A stretch of 64,000 nucleotides of DNA from Beroe forskalii. Lineage: Eukaryota > Ctenophora > Nuda > Beroida > Beroidae. This document shows, piece by piece, positions 1 through 11,166 of the stretch; within the stretch, counting starts at the first letter, position 1, and every line of letters starts with the position of its first letter. A model generated the notes under the pieces. That model saw only the letters and a list, made by a program, of their open reading frames with translations. It was not told the DNA's origin and did not search any database. The stretch spans positions 52,945-116,944 of the forward strand of contig WFMF01000520.1 in the NCBI GenBank assembly GCA_011033025.1, in the 5' to 3' direction. A program made the translations under genes and the position numbers.

Positions 1-207
1 AATTCTCACCTAATAAAAGCTATAAGGAGAAAAGTCTTGCAGATTGATGTCTTGAAGAAAGATTTCTTTTTAATTCAAAAATACATGACATAAGAAATTT
101 AAAGGTAAATGGAACAAACCTTCTTTATATTCAGCTTCTAGGGCAAACAACTGTGCTTTGACAGCAGCAGGATACAGAGAGACATCCATTTCAGATAAAT
201 TCACCAT
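1..207 (-). CDS. First exons of a DIP2-like gene (DMAP1-binding domain N-terminus), partial
   Basis: An ATG at 207 opens a 29-codon exon (120-207) on the minus strand. Its end reads PAAVKAQLFALEAEYKE and is followed by a GT donor (GTTTGT). An acceptor at 10-11 then opens a second exon that leaves the window after three codons and restores the reading frame, giving KEG-EN. The pattern of a proline, a valine-rich helix, ALE, then E-G-E/D matches the start of the DMAP1-binding domain at the N-terminus of disco-interacting protein 2. In other animals those proteins continue into adenylate-forming domains. The rest of the gene would lie beyond base 1. The match covers only about 30 residues, so another protein with this domain is possible. 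Confidence 0.45.
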
Positions 208-1074
208 GATTGTTGTTTCATAGAAGACTAGCAAATAAACTCACAGTTTCTTGGCAAAACTGTATACCATGCCTGTGTGGTTGCACATCAGTAAATTAAT
301 TCATTTTGTATGGTCCTAATTGTGAGCCCAATGTACAACTTACTACTCATTAGAGTAATTAACAAATCCTTACTTCCTCATCTTCCTCATCAGTTATGGA
401 ACTAAGACAAAGGAATTTCATCCCTACACTTTAAATTCTCAATGCATAGTCCTCATCAGATATGGAACTAAGACAAAAGAATTTCATCCCTACACTTTAA
501 ATTCTCAATGCATAGTCCTATTAAATCAGGGGCAATTATGGTGTTGAGGTATTTGAGGTAAAGGGAAACAAAATTTATTTTTTATCGACATTTTCAATAC
601 ATAATAAAAATCAAATCAAATCAATTCCTTTCCTTATCCCAATAAATCACCCAATTTTTAAACATAGCCCAGGTGCGCTGACCTCCCAGGCGCCGCGCGC
701 CCGGATGATGATGCCCTCCCGCTGTGCGCGGCATCCTGCAGGCACTTTTGACACAGCAATGTGCCATGTTAAAAGAAAGGTTTTGGAACTTTTTTACATT
801 ACAGTTTAATGTGTATCACTAATCAGATCAATTGTAACTTGGCTGTACAAAGATGGCTGTATTTGTATCCCAAAAATGACTTTAGCACTGAAAAAAAAAA
901 CTGACACCACAGCAATTATCTTCATTACTCAATAGTTAGATAGTTCTAAAGTTAGGAAACAATATGAATCAAGATTCAATCTATGACTGTCTTAATGTAT
1001 GACACTGCGAAATACTACATATCAATTTTCTTTTCCAAGGATAGCTAAATGAGAGCAAGAATAATCTAAACTGA
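208..1074. other. Intergenic, AT-rich; short GC-rich patch at 670-740
   Basis: No convincing exon is seen on either strand. It holds a 65-bp direct duplication (separate entry) and a small GC-rich patch near 672-740 with CGCGCGC and a PstI-like CTGCAG. It may include the DIP2-like promoter upstream of 207, but no motif is clear enough to name. Confidence 0.5.
386..515. repeat. 65-bp tandem duplication (two units)
   Basis: Two adjacent units begin CCTCATCAG at 386 and 451. They differ by only a couple of bases, for example GTTATGG against GATATGG. The close match points to a recent local duplication in non-coding DNA. Confidence 0.85.
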
Positions 1075-1307
1075 GGCACCCACAAAGTTCGTCGGTCGAT
1101 CGATTGGAATTGGTCGATTGATCGACTCCATTTGAACGAATGATGCGTTTCACTGGTCCCTAATGACTTGAATCGTGTTTAAATAAGCAATATTTAGTTG
1201 TTTCCCTACTAGCTCAAAGATTTTCTATTTAAAACACATCAGTCGATCAAATGAAGTTAATCGATCGACCAACTCCACTCGATCGACCGACGAACGTTAC
1301 TGGTGCC
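1075..1307. mobile_element. MITE copy 1, PIF/Harbinger-like termini (233 bp)
   Basis: The ends are inverted repeats rich in GATCGA: GGCACCC...GTTCGTCGGTCGATCGA at the left, with its complement ending GGTGCC at the right. The interior is non-coding. Flanking trinucleotides are TGA and TTA, close to a TWA target duplication. The same family occurs at 2329-2560 in the opposite orientation. Assignment to PIF/Harbinger rests only on the 3-bp target site; no transposase is present. Confidence 0.7.
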
Positions 1308-1439
1308 TTAGAATCATCAGTGGCTACCCTACAGATGAAAATGAAATAAAAGTTTTGATGAATACAACTGCATCAACACTTTTCACGAAACTCAAATATC
1401 TTCAACCTTCCACCTCTTAATGGATCTGCTAAACACGTA

Positions 1440-1700
1440 TACCTCAACCTCTGTTATCGTCGCGCTTTCTCAGGCCGGAAGCAAGCGCGCGGGGCGTAGA
1501 CACACCTATGCGGGCTTAGGAACTGCTCTGCGCAGTGCGCGCGTAAGTATCTGCTTAGATCATGAGCTATATCCCGCGCTTGCTTGCCCTAACCAGCGCC
1601 CTGGTTTCGCGCACGGAGTGCGCGGCGCGGCATTCGGCAAGCCCCCTGGTTAAGGGAAGCGCGCGCAACGCTTGCGCTCCACATTTGGACGGTATAAACA
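1440..1700. repeat. GC-rich dispersed repeat fragment
   Basis: The stretch is rich in GCGCGC. It contains CCTATGCGGGCTTAGG at 1505-1520, whose reverse complement recurs three times between 23.05 and 23.26 kb. Short open frames here are a by-product of base composition and are not called as genes. Confidence 0.55.
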
Positions 1701-1798
1701 GTTGCGGGCAGTATCCGTCGAAGCTGACGCCTTCGACTTCTCACGAGGGTCTGTATGTCAATTATATGGGAGACGTTAACGGCCGACAAATAAGGTAT

Positions 1799-2050
1799 GT
1801 CTCCCATATAAACGGCTCTGAGTGACGTCACAGACCTAAACGTCAATTTTTCTGACTTCTGTATCCTAAACCTATCCATAGCCCTAACCAAAACCCTAAC
1901 CTTAATCCTAACCCTAACCCTAACATTAACAAATCCTGACCCTAATCGTGACCCTAACCCTAGTCCTTAAAGCGCTAGGTGCGCTTAATTATATTTTTCT
2001 GAGTGACGTCATTGTCATAGATAATGAAGGCTCCCGTTTATATGGGAGAC
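1799..2050. mobile_element. Inverted-repeat element with internal telomere-like repeats
   Basis: GTCTCCCATATAAACGG at 1799-1815 is mirrored by its exact complement at 2034-2050. A second layer, CTGAGTGACGTCA, appears just inside the left end and again near 2006 in the same orientation. The interior from about 1866 to 1965 is a degenerate run of CCCTAA units. A further ATATGGGAGAC lies at 1765, so the left boundary could be slightly further out. No coding capacity is seen. Confidence 0.6.
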
Positions 2051-2328
2051 TCACCACAAATAGTGATTCAATGCAAAATTTAAGAATTTATATTTATAAT
2101 TAATAATTATATTAATTATACATAACAATCCCCTTGTTGATTGAAGTCGGAAATTAGACGAGGAAGGACACGTGGGCTCATTTTGAGCATGATATCATCA
2201 TGCAACATTTAATTAATAATAAATACATTTGTATAAAATAAATACAGTCTATGGTACATAGTCGATTCTGATATGATAAAGAAAAACAAATCTGCATCTG
2301 AGACTAATAATTAAAGTGATAATTATAA

Positions 2329-2560
2329 GGTGCCCGTAACATTCGTCGGTCGATCGAATGGAATTGGTCGATCGATCTACTTCATTTGATCGACTGATGT
2401 GTTTTAAATAGAAAATCTTTGAGCTAGTAGGGAGACAACTAAATATTGCTCATTTAAACACGATTCAAGTCATTAGGGTCCAGTAAAAACATCATTTCTT
2501 CCAAGGGAATTGATCGATCGACCAAATCCATTCGATCGACCGACGAACGTTACGGGTGCC
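2329..2560. mobile_element. MITE copy 2, PIF/Harbinger-like termini (232 bp)
   Basis: This is the same family as 1075-1307, inverted. The left end is GGTGCCCGTAAC and the right end GTTACGGGTGCC, with GGTCGATCGA subterminal motifs. The element is flanked on both sides by TAA, a perfect 3-bp TWA-type duplication. Its interior matches copy 1 in reverse, for example TTTGAGCTAGTAGGGAGACA. Confidence 0.75.
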
Positions 2561-3820
2561 TAACTTCAAAGCTCTGATTAGTGAATAGTGATTAAATATT
2601 ATATAAAATGTCAAGAATATTTAAATCAAGAATATGTTTCATTATCTGTCATAGAATTATCTTAAGCTACACAAGGTAAGTTATATAGAAAGTTCACTTT
2701 AAATGAAATACAAAAAGACAAAAGAACACAATGAACTCTTTTAAATCTTTATAAAGCCGACTATATGGACTTTTCGTGCAAAACCATTTGTCGATGGAGA
2801 CTGGAGAGCAATTAGATTTAAGTTTTTAAGACAACAAAATAATGAAGATATATAAAATTAACGTTTTTGCTGACATGTACATATCATTTGTTAAATGAAA
2901 AATCATGACGTCCAACAGCGTCAACATAAGAGGAGAGAACTGTTCTTAGAAATATTAGAATGGATCAATGTCAAGAGAAGTGGAAATATGGCGGACATGT
3001 TATAGTCATTGTGTGTAACCAACTCATTCGTAAGAAGTCAACTTGTCATCAGCAGTCAGTCAACTTTCCAGTGTTCAGGGTGTGCTGTCTGATCTGAAAA
3101 AAGATTAAACATTAAATTAAAACTTAAAGTTACAGTAAGACTAAAAAATCAATTTGGCGTCTACTATTTCTAGGGGCCATCCAAAACGTTAACCCATATG
3201 TGTGCAGACCGCTCGATTGAAAAAGGGCTCGATAGAGACGCGCAAAAATTGTGTGCTTTTGACGGAATTTGTATAGAAAGTTGAAGTGTTATAAATTTGA
3301 TTCTAGTGCACTGCATGGGTTCTACCTAACACGCCTCAGCATCTACCTATCTATAAATTTCGTTCGATCAATCAATCAATTCTTCAATTGGAGGGACGGG
3401 AGGGCCACATTCTTTAACTTATTTATGAAAGAGATAAAGGATTCCAAGAAGTTAATAACCTTATAGGTATACACTAGATATTTTAGTGGAAAATGAATTT
3501 CTGGGAACTCTTGGTGTGCAACTGTTTAAGCACCAAAACATCAGCACTTGACTCCTTGGGCCGGGCCCCAGATAAGAAGAGATTTATGGAATTTGGATTG
3601 AGAACAGGATTGTCAGACGTTGTCTGACCCCCTCGCCTTTGGCGTCTGACAAGAACAGGGGGAACAGGAAGGTGAAACGTGTGTGGTTTTCCTCAAATCA
3701 TCTGTTTTAAAACACTGGGTCCAGTTTTTTCCTTTTTTAAGGGAATTGAGTTCGATTTTCTGGTAATTTCATTGTACCATTATAAAGAACCCTGATAATG
3801 CTAAAAGAAAATGATATTAG
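2561..3820. other. Intergenic; one hairpin at 3610-3653
   Basis: No exon is recognised. At 3610-3653 a short imperfect foldback (TTGTCAGACG ... CGTCTGACAA, with GTCAGACGTTGTCTGAC inside) resembles the start of the GC-rich repeat near 22.78 kb (GCCAGGCGTTGCCTGGC followed by CCCCCT). Both may be relics of one small element family. Confidence 0.4.
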
Positions 3821-5194
3821 TTAGTTAAACTCTAGTGTATTGCAGCGCGTGACAGCGTGCAAATATGACAGATACCTTGAGAACTGAATGAGGGCGACTA
3901 TCCCAAGGATAAACTCCAAGCCACAGAACCCGACCCCAATGTACGATACGATGGCATCCAGATGCAGCCTGAGACATACGGTCATGTTATACACAACATA
4001 AGTACATAGTCGTATTTTGTACGGTAAAATCATCCTGTATTACTGGTATGTGTGCTCATAGGTCGAAAATAAGGGCTCAACCGTCAGCCAATATTACAGC
4101 AAATGAACACTTACACATAAGTCTGGAAAAGCATGGTGAAGACATACGCCATAGCCATGGGCAGCGTGAGTAGTATGAACACGATGATAGGGAAAGGCTT
4201 CTCCGTCAAGTTGCCTTTGTTCCCTGGGGTGAGAAATCCGTCAGCACGAAATAGATTTGAGGATTTGGAGGAAATGAATTAGCTGTAAGTCACATTAGGA
4301 CATTAGCCTAGTATAAAGTTAAATTCAAGATTGATGAGCCTTTTCTAGAAAAATCTTATGAATTGAAACTTGCACTGCAAGTCTTAGGATCGAGAAAAGG
4401 ACCAAGGTACACAAACTCACCCACAAAAAGTCTGATTGACTCGCAGAGAGCGTAGAGGAAAAGTAAGGCTATTTCTGATCCTAAGGTTGTTGAGGAGTAG
4501 GGCAGCACAGTCCCTGAAACGGAAGAGTTTTAAGCGTCACTAAATCCGGCAGAATCATATTCAATAATTCAAATCAAAACACAGGGAAAATTAATAAATT
4601 TGATAAATTTCAATCTAAAAAGAGAATTTTGTAATGTGACACGCACCCAAGCTAGCTCTAGCTACTACGATGTAATTAATTGCGCGCGCTAATGCGCGTC
4701 AAATCGAGAAACGACAGTCATTAAAATATCACGGCGCGTTCCGCGAAGTCGTAAAATGTAATGAATGTTGTGGCAATTACCGTGTGCCTTGCTAATGCGA
4801 CCGTGTGTGCCTCTCATTAGACACCAAGACACAAGACAGTGTACTCTTCAGATGTACTGTAAACTACAGAACATGGCCGGAAGTTCAGATGTCAAACGAA
4901 TAAATTTAGAGATACTAATCCAAAGTACCGGGCAAAATACCGGACAAAATACCAAACTCTTTCGGACGATCAAGCAGCCGAATTAAGACAATAAAAGTTA
5001 AAGGCAATTATCATGACAATAATTGGTTCATATGGACGAACAAAAGGACATCAGTTTAAAGACAGCCTACCTTTCCAAATCATGGCGAGTAATTCCACGA
5101 TGAAGAACAGGATAAAGTAGTAGTAGTTATAGAAAAGCAGTATCTGTAAAGGGACTGAGGAAAGTGGAGCGCTCTGCTGCCTAACGATAGTCAT
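3821..5194 (-). CDS. TMEM216: TMEM216, ciliary transition-zone membrane protein
   Basis: Four exons join in frame: 5071-5194 (ATG at 5192-5194), 4421-4513, 4115-4223 and 3876-3968, with GT/AG junctions. The joined protein shows four hydrophobic segments in the family order. Diagnostic stretches are PLQILLFYNYYYFILFFIVE, YALCESIRLFVGNKGNLTEK, PMAMAYVFTMLFQTYV and GFCGLEFILGIVALIQFS. They align with human TMEM216 (LEILFFLNGWYN, EVIRLFFGTKGNL, FFCGSELLLEVLTLAAFS). TMEM216 belongs to the MKS/tectonic complex at the transition zone of cilia. The first four exons give 139 codons, against about 145 residues in human. The donor at 3875 may lead to a tiny terminal exon that I could not find, or the frame may read on to the stop at 3821, adding about 17 residues. 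Confidence 0.88.
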
Positions 5195-6797
5195 CCTCAA
5201 ATTTATATGTCATCAATTTAGTTGATAACTATTATTCTAAGTGAATATTATCTTATAGATTCAATACATTAAAATACATCGGAATATTTCATTATTTCAC
5301 TAATTAACCAGTAAGTAGACAGTATTTCTAGTATTTGATATATCAATAAGTGGCTGTAAACATTGAATGTTTTGCTGCACATCCTAAGCCACATGAGGTA
5401 ATGTGGTTTAGAGTACAGAGTGTAGTCGTGTACATTGAGTGTGTACAATGTTAAGAGTACAGAGTGTAGTCGTGTATATTGAGTGTGTACAATGTTAAGA
5501 GTACAGAGTGTAGTCGTGTATATTGAGTGTGTACAATGTATGCAATGTATAGAGGGTATCTGAAACAATCCGATCTAAGGATATACGTGCATGAATTGGG
5601 TTCGATTATAAGAGTTCAAATTGGCCATCTCACCATTAAGCTTGTTTCATGGTCAATGGTCGTTATATAATGCTTACAAAAGCAATGATGATAAATTATA
5701 AAAGCAATTAAACAAGAATATATCTCAAACAAACGGAAATTATATTAATCTACCCTGGATATCAATTACTCTACCTTCCCACAGAGAATTTCAAAAAACC
5801 TAAAATGATTTCAATTGATGCTAATCAGAAAGTATGTGGATATTATTGTAATGATTAGAATTATAAAAGGTATCGAATTGCTTTCTACATCTTTCCAATT
5901 TCAATACTCAATACTACACTCAGTTTTCAATGACGAATCGTCAACATTGCAATTAGACAATTGAGGAACTGGTACTCGATGGTCACAGCACAGAATGACA
6001 AAGAGGAACTGGTATTAGATCACACGACCATCTGATGTCACGCACTTTATCTCGTACAATATTCTTACTCCGAGTAAAGTGCAGGGTAAGGATCAGGAAA
6101 GGGAGATGAAGTGTCCTGAGATCAAAGAATTCGTGGTGTTGTAATATTGTAGGCTTTGGTGCCAAGGATACCGACACGTAATGAAATGCTCAGTGCCCAA
6201 GCTTCAACTCAATCTTTCAAAATACCAGCCAATCTAGCACTTCACAAAGAACAAATCAATCAAAGAAGAATACGATGGACAGAATAAGGTTATTCATGCA
6301 ATGAGTAACGTGTTCTTAATGTCGGTTTCATCTTCTTTAGTACTCAGAACTGAAAATAAAAACAGCAAATCCTAAATCATATTGCCTGTAGAACTTATAT
6401 AATGCTTGAAATCGTGTAGAGTTAAGAAACTTTTAGTCCCATTTAGCTGGGAATTTCAAACAGATTCTCATAAAAAAACTGAGTGTATGCATACACACTT
6501 CACACGGAGGTAAATTGGATGAAATCAATTTGTGTAGGAGAAATAAACAGCAATTACTATGCTGGTAAAAGCAATGTCAATATACTATCATTTAATAAAC
6601 TTACAGCTAATGTACCCCAAGTTTAATTGATGATATATCTACTATAATATTGATCATCAATCATTGTTCTAGAGAGAGAAAGAGAAAACTGAGTAAATCT
6701 GAAACGGAATGCTTTCGAAGCACTCGGAAAAAAACTTACAAAATACAAATCAAAATCGAGCAAGCAATTTCTATATATCATAATCAGAAAGCTTTTA
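5195..6797. other. Intergenic upstream of TMEM216
   Basis: No gene is recognised. It holds a 44-bp minisatellite (separate entry). Short open frames here lack family resemblance and splice context. The TMEM216 promoter should lie just above 5194, but no TATA or initiator motif stands out. Confidence 0.5.
5411..5540. repeat. 44-bp minisatellite, about three units
   Basis: Units begin GAGTACAGAGTGTAGTCGTG at 5411, 5455 and 5499 and are nearly identical. The array breaks the TMEM216 upstream region and encodes nothing credible. Confidence 0.85.
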
Positions 6798-7262
6798 TCA
6801 ATTTAATCAGAAATAGGACGAGTAGAGTGGTTACGAACATCTTCAATTGTAACAATTAAAACGTCGTGTTCTTGTGATATTTCAATGAATATATCATTCA
6901 TCATAGTCATACATTCTGAGAAGTTTATTGGTTAGAACATACAACTGACACGCAACATATTCATATCACTGAGCTCTTATCTTGGCTAAATCCATAAGTG
7001 ATTGAATTGAATTAATTTATTGGAAAATGCACTGAATATATACGATAGTCTACTGTCTGCTACTATGTGAAATACAATATACATTATACAATATACACAG
7101 CAATTGGCAATGTCAAGGCACGAGCACTGTACTCAGTACACGGTGACGTAATGACGTATGTGAGCTAGTAGAGAGAGAGAGTTCCCGGTCAAACCCTGTA
7201 TTTGTCAATACGTCACTGCATACCAAAACTCTGTTGCTCAGTGACTCTGTGTCTTGACCTTG

Positions 7263-7665
7263 TCAATAGCTGGGGAAAATTCTGCCCTTCAGTTGGTCTT
7301 GATACGTTGGTAAATTAAATAAGAATAACGGTACTGATTTCAGTTTATCATTAATTAATGTTCCATCATCGTATTCCTGTATATATGAGCTTTCTTTAAT
7401 TTTGCGCTTAAACATTTTACTTTCAAACGTTAGTATATCACAATCCTCAAACGTAATTTGGCAACTTGGATTTGCCGCCAAGTGTTTTCCAACTTCGGTC
7501 ATACCAGTTCCACTTGTCTTCATGTGTTCTTCAAACCGTGTTCGAAGAGCACGACAAGTCTCACCAATATACCGTCGCCCACAACTACAAGTGATCCTGT
7601 ATACCAAATCATGTTTGAGGTGTTTTGGCTGTCTGTCTTTAAAACTGAACTTATGACATAATTTA
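7263..7665 (-). pseudogene. PLE GIY-YIG endonuclease fragment, left copy
   Basis: The minus-strand reading frame runs from the arm boundary to the stop at 7263. It contains LVYRITCSCGRRYIGETC, which combines the GIY-like VYR and the YIG, followed by RFEEH and a later conserved glutamate (KESSYIQEY). CSCG is the cysteine pair seen in PLE endonucleases. The domain is the nuclease that nicks target DNA to prime reverse transcription. The protein is essentially identical to the right copy, so the two arms arose together or have been homogenised. It lacks a start codon and the upstream RT, so it is a fragment. Confidence 0.8.
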
Positions 7666-7670
7666 ATAAA

Positions 7671-8228
7671 GTTAACACGACAGAAAAGCTGGTACACGAA
7701 GGGCCAGAGAAGTTTAAGGTGTATTTTAAGTTACCATACATTGGCGACATTTCATCGAAAGTCAAACAATGTATTAACAAGGATCTACCGGGGAAATGTC
7801 AGTTAATTTATTTGAACAGTTATTCTAAATTATGTCATAAGTTCAGTTTTAAAGACAGACAGCCAAAACACCTCAAACATGATTTGGTATACAGGATCAC
7901 TTGTAGTTGTGGGCGACGGTATATTGGTGAGACTTGTCGTGCTCTTCGAACACGGTTTGAAGAACACATGAAGACAAGTGGAACTGGTATGACCGAAGTT
8001 GGAAAACACTTGGCGGCAAATCCAAGTTGCCAAATTACGTTTGAGGATTGTGATATACTAACGTTTGAAAGTAAAATGTTTAAGCGCAAAATTAAAGAAA
8101 GCTCATATATACAGGAATACGATGATGGAACATTAATTAATGATAAACTGAAATCAGTACCGTTATTCTTATTTAATTTACCAACGTATCAAGACCAACT
8201 GAAGGGCAGAATTTTCCCCAGCTATTGA
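7671..8228 (+). pseudogene. PLE GIY-YIG endonuclease fragment, right copy
   Basis: An open frame of about 185 codons ends at 8228. It includes a linker missing from the left copy (KVYFKLPYIGDISSKVKQCI) and then the same GIY-YIG core with YIGET and RFEEH. The LPY(I/V)-x-IS linker between RT and endonuclease is typical of canonical PLEs with a C-terminal nuclease (Penelope/Poseidon type). There is no in-frame ATG at the beginning and the RT is absent, so this is a 5'-truncated copy. It differs from the RT ORF at 32.3-34.5 kb, which has no endonuclease. Confidence 0.8.
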
Positions 8229-8696
8229 CAAGGTCAAGACACAGAGTCACTGAGCAACAGAGTTTTGGTATGCAGTGACGTATTGACAAATACAGGGTTT
8301 GACCGGGAACTCTCTCTCTCTACTAGCTCACATACGTCATTACGTCACCGTGTACTGAGTACAGTGCTCGTGCCTTGACATTGCCAATTGCTGTGTATAT
8401 TGTATAATGTATATTGTATTTCACATAGTAGCAGACAGTAGATTGTCGTATAATATATTCAGTGCATTTTCCAATAAATTAATTTAATTCAATTACTTAT
8501 GGATTTAGCTAAGATAAGAGCTTAGTGATATGAATATGTTGCGTGTCAGTTGTATGTTCTAACCAATAAACTTCTCAGAATGTATGACTATGATGAATGA
8601 TATATTCATTGAAATATCGCGGGAACACGACGTTTTAATTGTTACAATTGAAGATGTTCGTAACCACTCTACTCGTCCTATTTCTGATTAAATTGA

Positions 8697-9301
8697 CGAA
8701 GAAATCCCTATTCTACACACCAAGAAAGCCTTTAGTTGTAGTAATAATAATAATGATAATAATAATAATAATATACAAAGTAGAAAGTTAAATTAAGGCA
8801 TACTATACAGTAATATATACATCAGGCTCATCACAAGGTAGCCGAACTATAGGGTGAGATAGAACTGAAAACACTTCGACCTGGAGTAACATGTGTATCA
8901 TAGTATCGATCACCATGACAACCACACTTGAGAATTTCCATGGAAACCGCGCTTGAGAATTTTCATGGCAACCATGCGAATTTTCAAGATTTTCATGAGC
9001 GAAACAAGTGACAAACTGACAGGTCATGTGAATGATGTTCCTCCGTCATGTCAGATGATTCGGATCCGCAGCTCAGACTGACACATCAGCTATATAAATT
9101 TTTTGAAGAATTATTGCTGATGTTGCATTCACCATTGCAGGCTTTTACACCCGTTCTGTTGACACCGGCTCGACTTACACCACATTCAGTTGACACCCGT
9201 TTTTTGATGCCTTTTTTGATGCCTTGACACCGCTCTTCACTCGAAAACCACTTCGTAAATTTGTACAGAATTACAGAGTACAACAACTCAAGATACACTT
9301 C
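8697..9301. other. Intergenic; TMEM203 3' flank
   Basis: It holds an (AAT)n microsatellite at about 8738-8775 and short imperfect repeats of GACACC near 9155-9230. No exon is recognised. Confidence 0.45.
8738..8775. repeat. (AAT/ATT)n microsatellite
   Basis: A run of AAT trinucleotides lies immediately right of the PLE inverted pair. Confidence 0.85.
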
Positions 9302-9820
9302 TCACATCAAGTAGTTGTTGATGTTATTCATTCTGTCATTCAGCCGGTTGACTGCCGGATCGTTCGACCTCCTCGTGGGTTGTGAACTGTCATAATTCCC
9401 CGTTATCTTGGGGTATATACACGATCTCACAAGGAGGAGTCCCAGCACGATGAACAGCGGAATGAAGACAGTCGTAAGGCTGTACTTAGTGTGCTCGAGG
9501 TGCTGGCACAGCAGCATCTCGAAGGAAATGAGCAGGGCAGTGAACGTGATTATCCAGAAGAACTTGAGGATGCCCCGGTGTCTCCGTGAGGTACAATGGA
9601 AGTGGAGTCTGAGGTAGATAATGAGTCTGAAGTATATCCACATGCCGTTTACAATCCATATGGGGGTGAATACGGTCCACCAGGTCACCTCGATGTCGTG
9701 TTCCAGCTTCATGGGGACGAGGATGGAGGTGAGGAGGAGGGACAGGACCTGGAGGGACAGCTCGAAGGGGGACACTCCCAGCCACTCGGCGATCTCCTTG
9801 AGGGACAGGATACGTAACAT
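9302..9820 (-). CDS. TMEM203: TMEM203, ER/lysosomal four-pass membrane protein
   Basis: A single-exon ORF of 172 codons. The N-terminus LSLKEIAEWLGVSPFELSLQ aligns with human LFSLRELVQWLGFATFEIFV. Further matches are TWWTVFTPIWIVNGMWIYF, LKFFWIITFTALLISFEMLL followed by CQHLE, and a final VRSCIY (human IRACRVN). Four hydrophobic segments lie at roughly residues 20-40, 46-70, 83-105 and 115-135. TMEM203 is known as a regulator of ER calcium stores and a STING partner in vertebrates. Human TMEM203 has 136 residues. This protein has a hydrophilic tail of about 35 extra residues rich in Asn and Arg. The start fits the family; a CCCTAG six to three bases upstream of the ATG, after a pyrimidine tract, could be the acceptor of a 5' UTR intron. 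The third codon positions are GC-rich. Confidence 0.9.
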   Translation of the reverse strand: MLRILSLKEIAEWLGVSPFELSLQVLSLLLTSILVPMKLEHDIEVTWWTVFTPIWIVNGMWIYFRLIIYLRLHFHCTSRRHRGILKFFWIITFTALLISFEMLLCQHLEHTKYSLTTVFIPLFIVLGLLLVRSCIYPKITGNYDSSQPTRRSNDPAVNRLNDRMNNINNYLM

Positions 9821-10994
9821 GTCCTAGGGCGAAGAGCGATTGTTAGGATATAGGGAGGCTAAACAGAAAGTTCAACCATAGTTTTTCTAAAATCGTAATG
9901 CCTATCGCTACAATTGATTTTTGTGGCTAAATTCTGATCATGGATTGATATCTGAATTTCGCACTTTTTGGAAAAATAAGAATCAAAGTAATATACAGTT
10001 AAATATAAGGGCAACCAGAAGAATGTGTAAAGAAGTACAGTGAAACGAGCGGCCAAGTAACGTTCACTACTCGAATACAGAGATTACCAACTTAACTAAG
10101 ATTATGTATAAAATGTAAAGATCATAGTATCATTATAAGATGACTGATGACTGATTCAACAATTTCTCTACTGGTAAACTATAGTAAACTATAGTACCTT
10201 AAACAATATCTAGTACTAAAGTTCCGAGTACAAAATACTGATATCATCGAGAAATACATCTATAGTGATGTAACTAGAACGTGCATTATATGACTAAGTT
10301 AATCATCTTGAACCCATCGATTAATTATCAGAATATTAAAATTTTATTCATTGAAAATAAAAGATAATCAAGAGTATCTTTGCACTATAAATCATGGAAC
10401 GTGGTTGGTCTGTTGGCATTAGAACTTTAGATAGCAAATTTGGACAGCATAGCTAGCATATATAATATTAGCAAGTTTAAATCACTTGAAAGTCGTACAA
10501 TGTACGCATTATATTATTATTTCAGTTAAGCTGAGTTAAATAAGAGTAAGAATAAGTTAACACTCGGCATACCATACAATACTGTTTCATTATAACATAG
10601 GTATCATTATTAACCAAAGGCAATCCGGACAGGCTGTGAAAAATAAGATGATAGGAAAGGCTACAAAATCTGTACACTACATTATCAACTTGTACGTATA
10701 CATCCTTTCATTGCACACGTAATGTACATATTGCTTATTGTAATATGCAAATTTAAAGAAACTTTTCACATTGTCAACAAGTTAAAAAAGATGGATCTCA
10801 AAATTAATGTACTTTAATTCTTGAATACAAAACTAAAAAGCTAAAAACTATACCCATTTACAGTTAGATTCTCAACGATCAGTTAATAACAGTGTTGTAT
10901 TTGCTTATTATATATCTGTTATTGGCTCTTTGTGAACCAGCTATTGATAGTTCAGTGTTTGTACACCGGGGACAGAAGAGTTCAATCAGGGCGC
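9821..10994. other. Intergenic between TMEM203 and CK2 alpha
   Basis: AT-rich DNA with no exon recognised. The TMEM203 promoter and 5' UTR should lie at its left end. A 60-codon open stretch at 9859-10056 (minus) lacks an ATG and is not called. Confidence 0.5.
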
Positions 10995-11130
10995 CCCACA
11001 AAGCTAGCCTTGTATCTCAAAGTGTCCATAAAGAAACAGAAAGCTAGCTCTATGTCTCAAAGTTCCATAGAGACACAAAAAGCTAGCTCTATGACTCGAG
11101 GTCTCTATTGAGGCACACAAAGCTCTTTGT
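10995..11130. repeat. Degenerate 40-50 bp repeats in the CK2 alpha 3' region
   Basis: Units built on AAGCTAGCTCTATG and TCTCAAAG occur three to four times with variation. They lie within 40-170 bp after the CK2 alpha stop, so they are probably part of its 3' UTR. Confidence 0.65.
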
Positions 11131-11166
11131 CTCAATAACTCAGATATGGAGCGTCTCACAACACAT

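Larger units (their letters stand above)
6798..8696. mobile_element. Head-to-head pair of 5'-truncated Penelope-like elements
   Basis: Two arms, 6798-7665 and 7826-8696, are near-perfect reverse complements of about 870 bp around a 160-bp centre. Each arm carries the 3' end of a PLE: a GIY-YIG endonuclease reading frame pointing outward, then a 3' UTR. The outer ends match base for base (TCAATTTAATCAG at 6798 against CTGATTAAATTGA ending at 8696), so both copies share the same 3' terminus. The left copy is cut after KLCHK, and the right extends further upstream to LPYIGD. Such inverted, 5'-truncated pairs are typical of PLE insertions. Neither copy keeps the reverse transcriptase. Confidence 0.8.

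Noticed and set aside
1866..1965. True chromosome end
   Set aside because: The CCCTAA units are degenerate, short and enclosed by inverted repeats with genes on both sides.
9859..10056. Upstream ORF just before TMEM203, suggesting a bicistronic message
   Set aside because: It lacks an ATG (it begins with TTG) and the sequence has no family resemblance.
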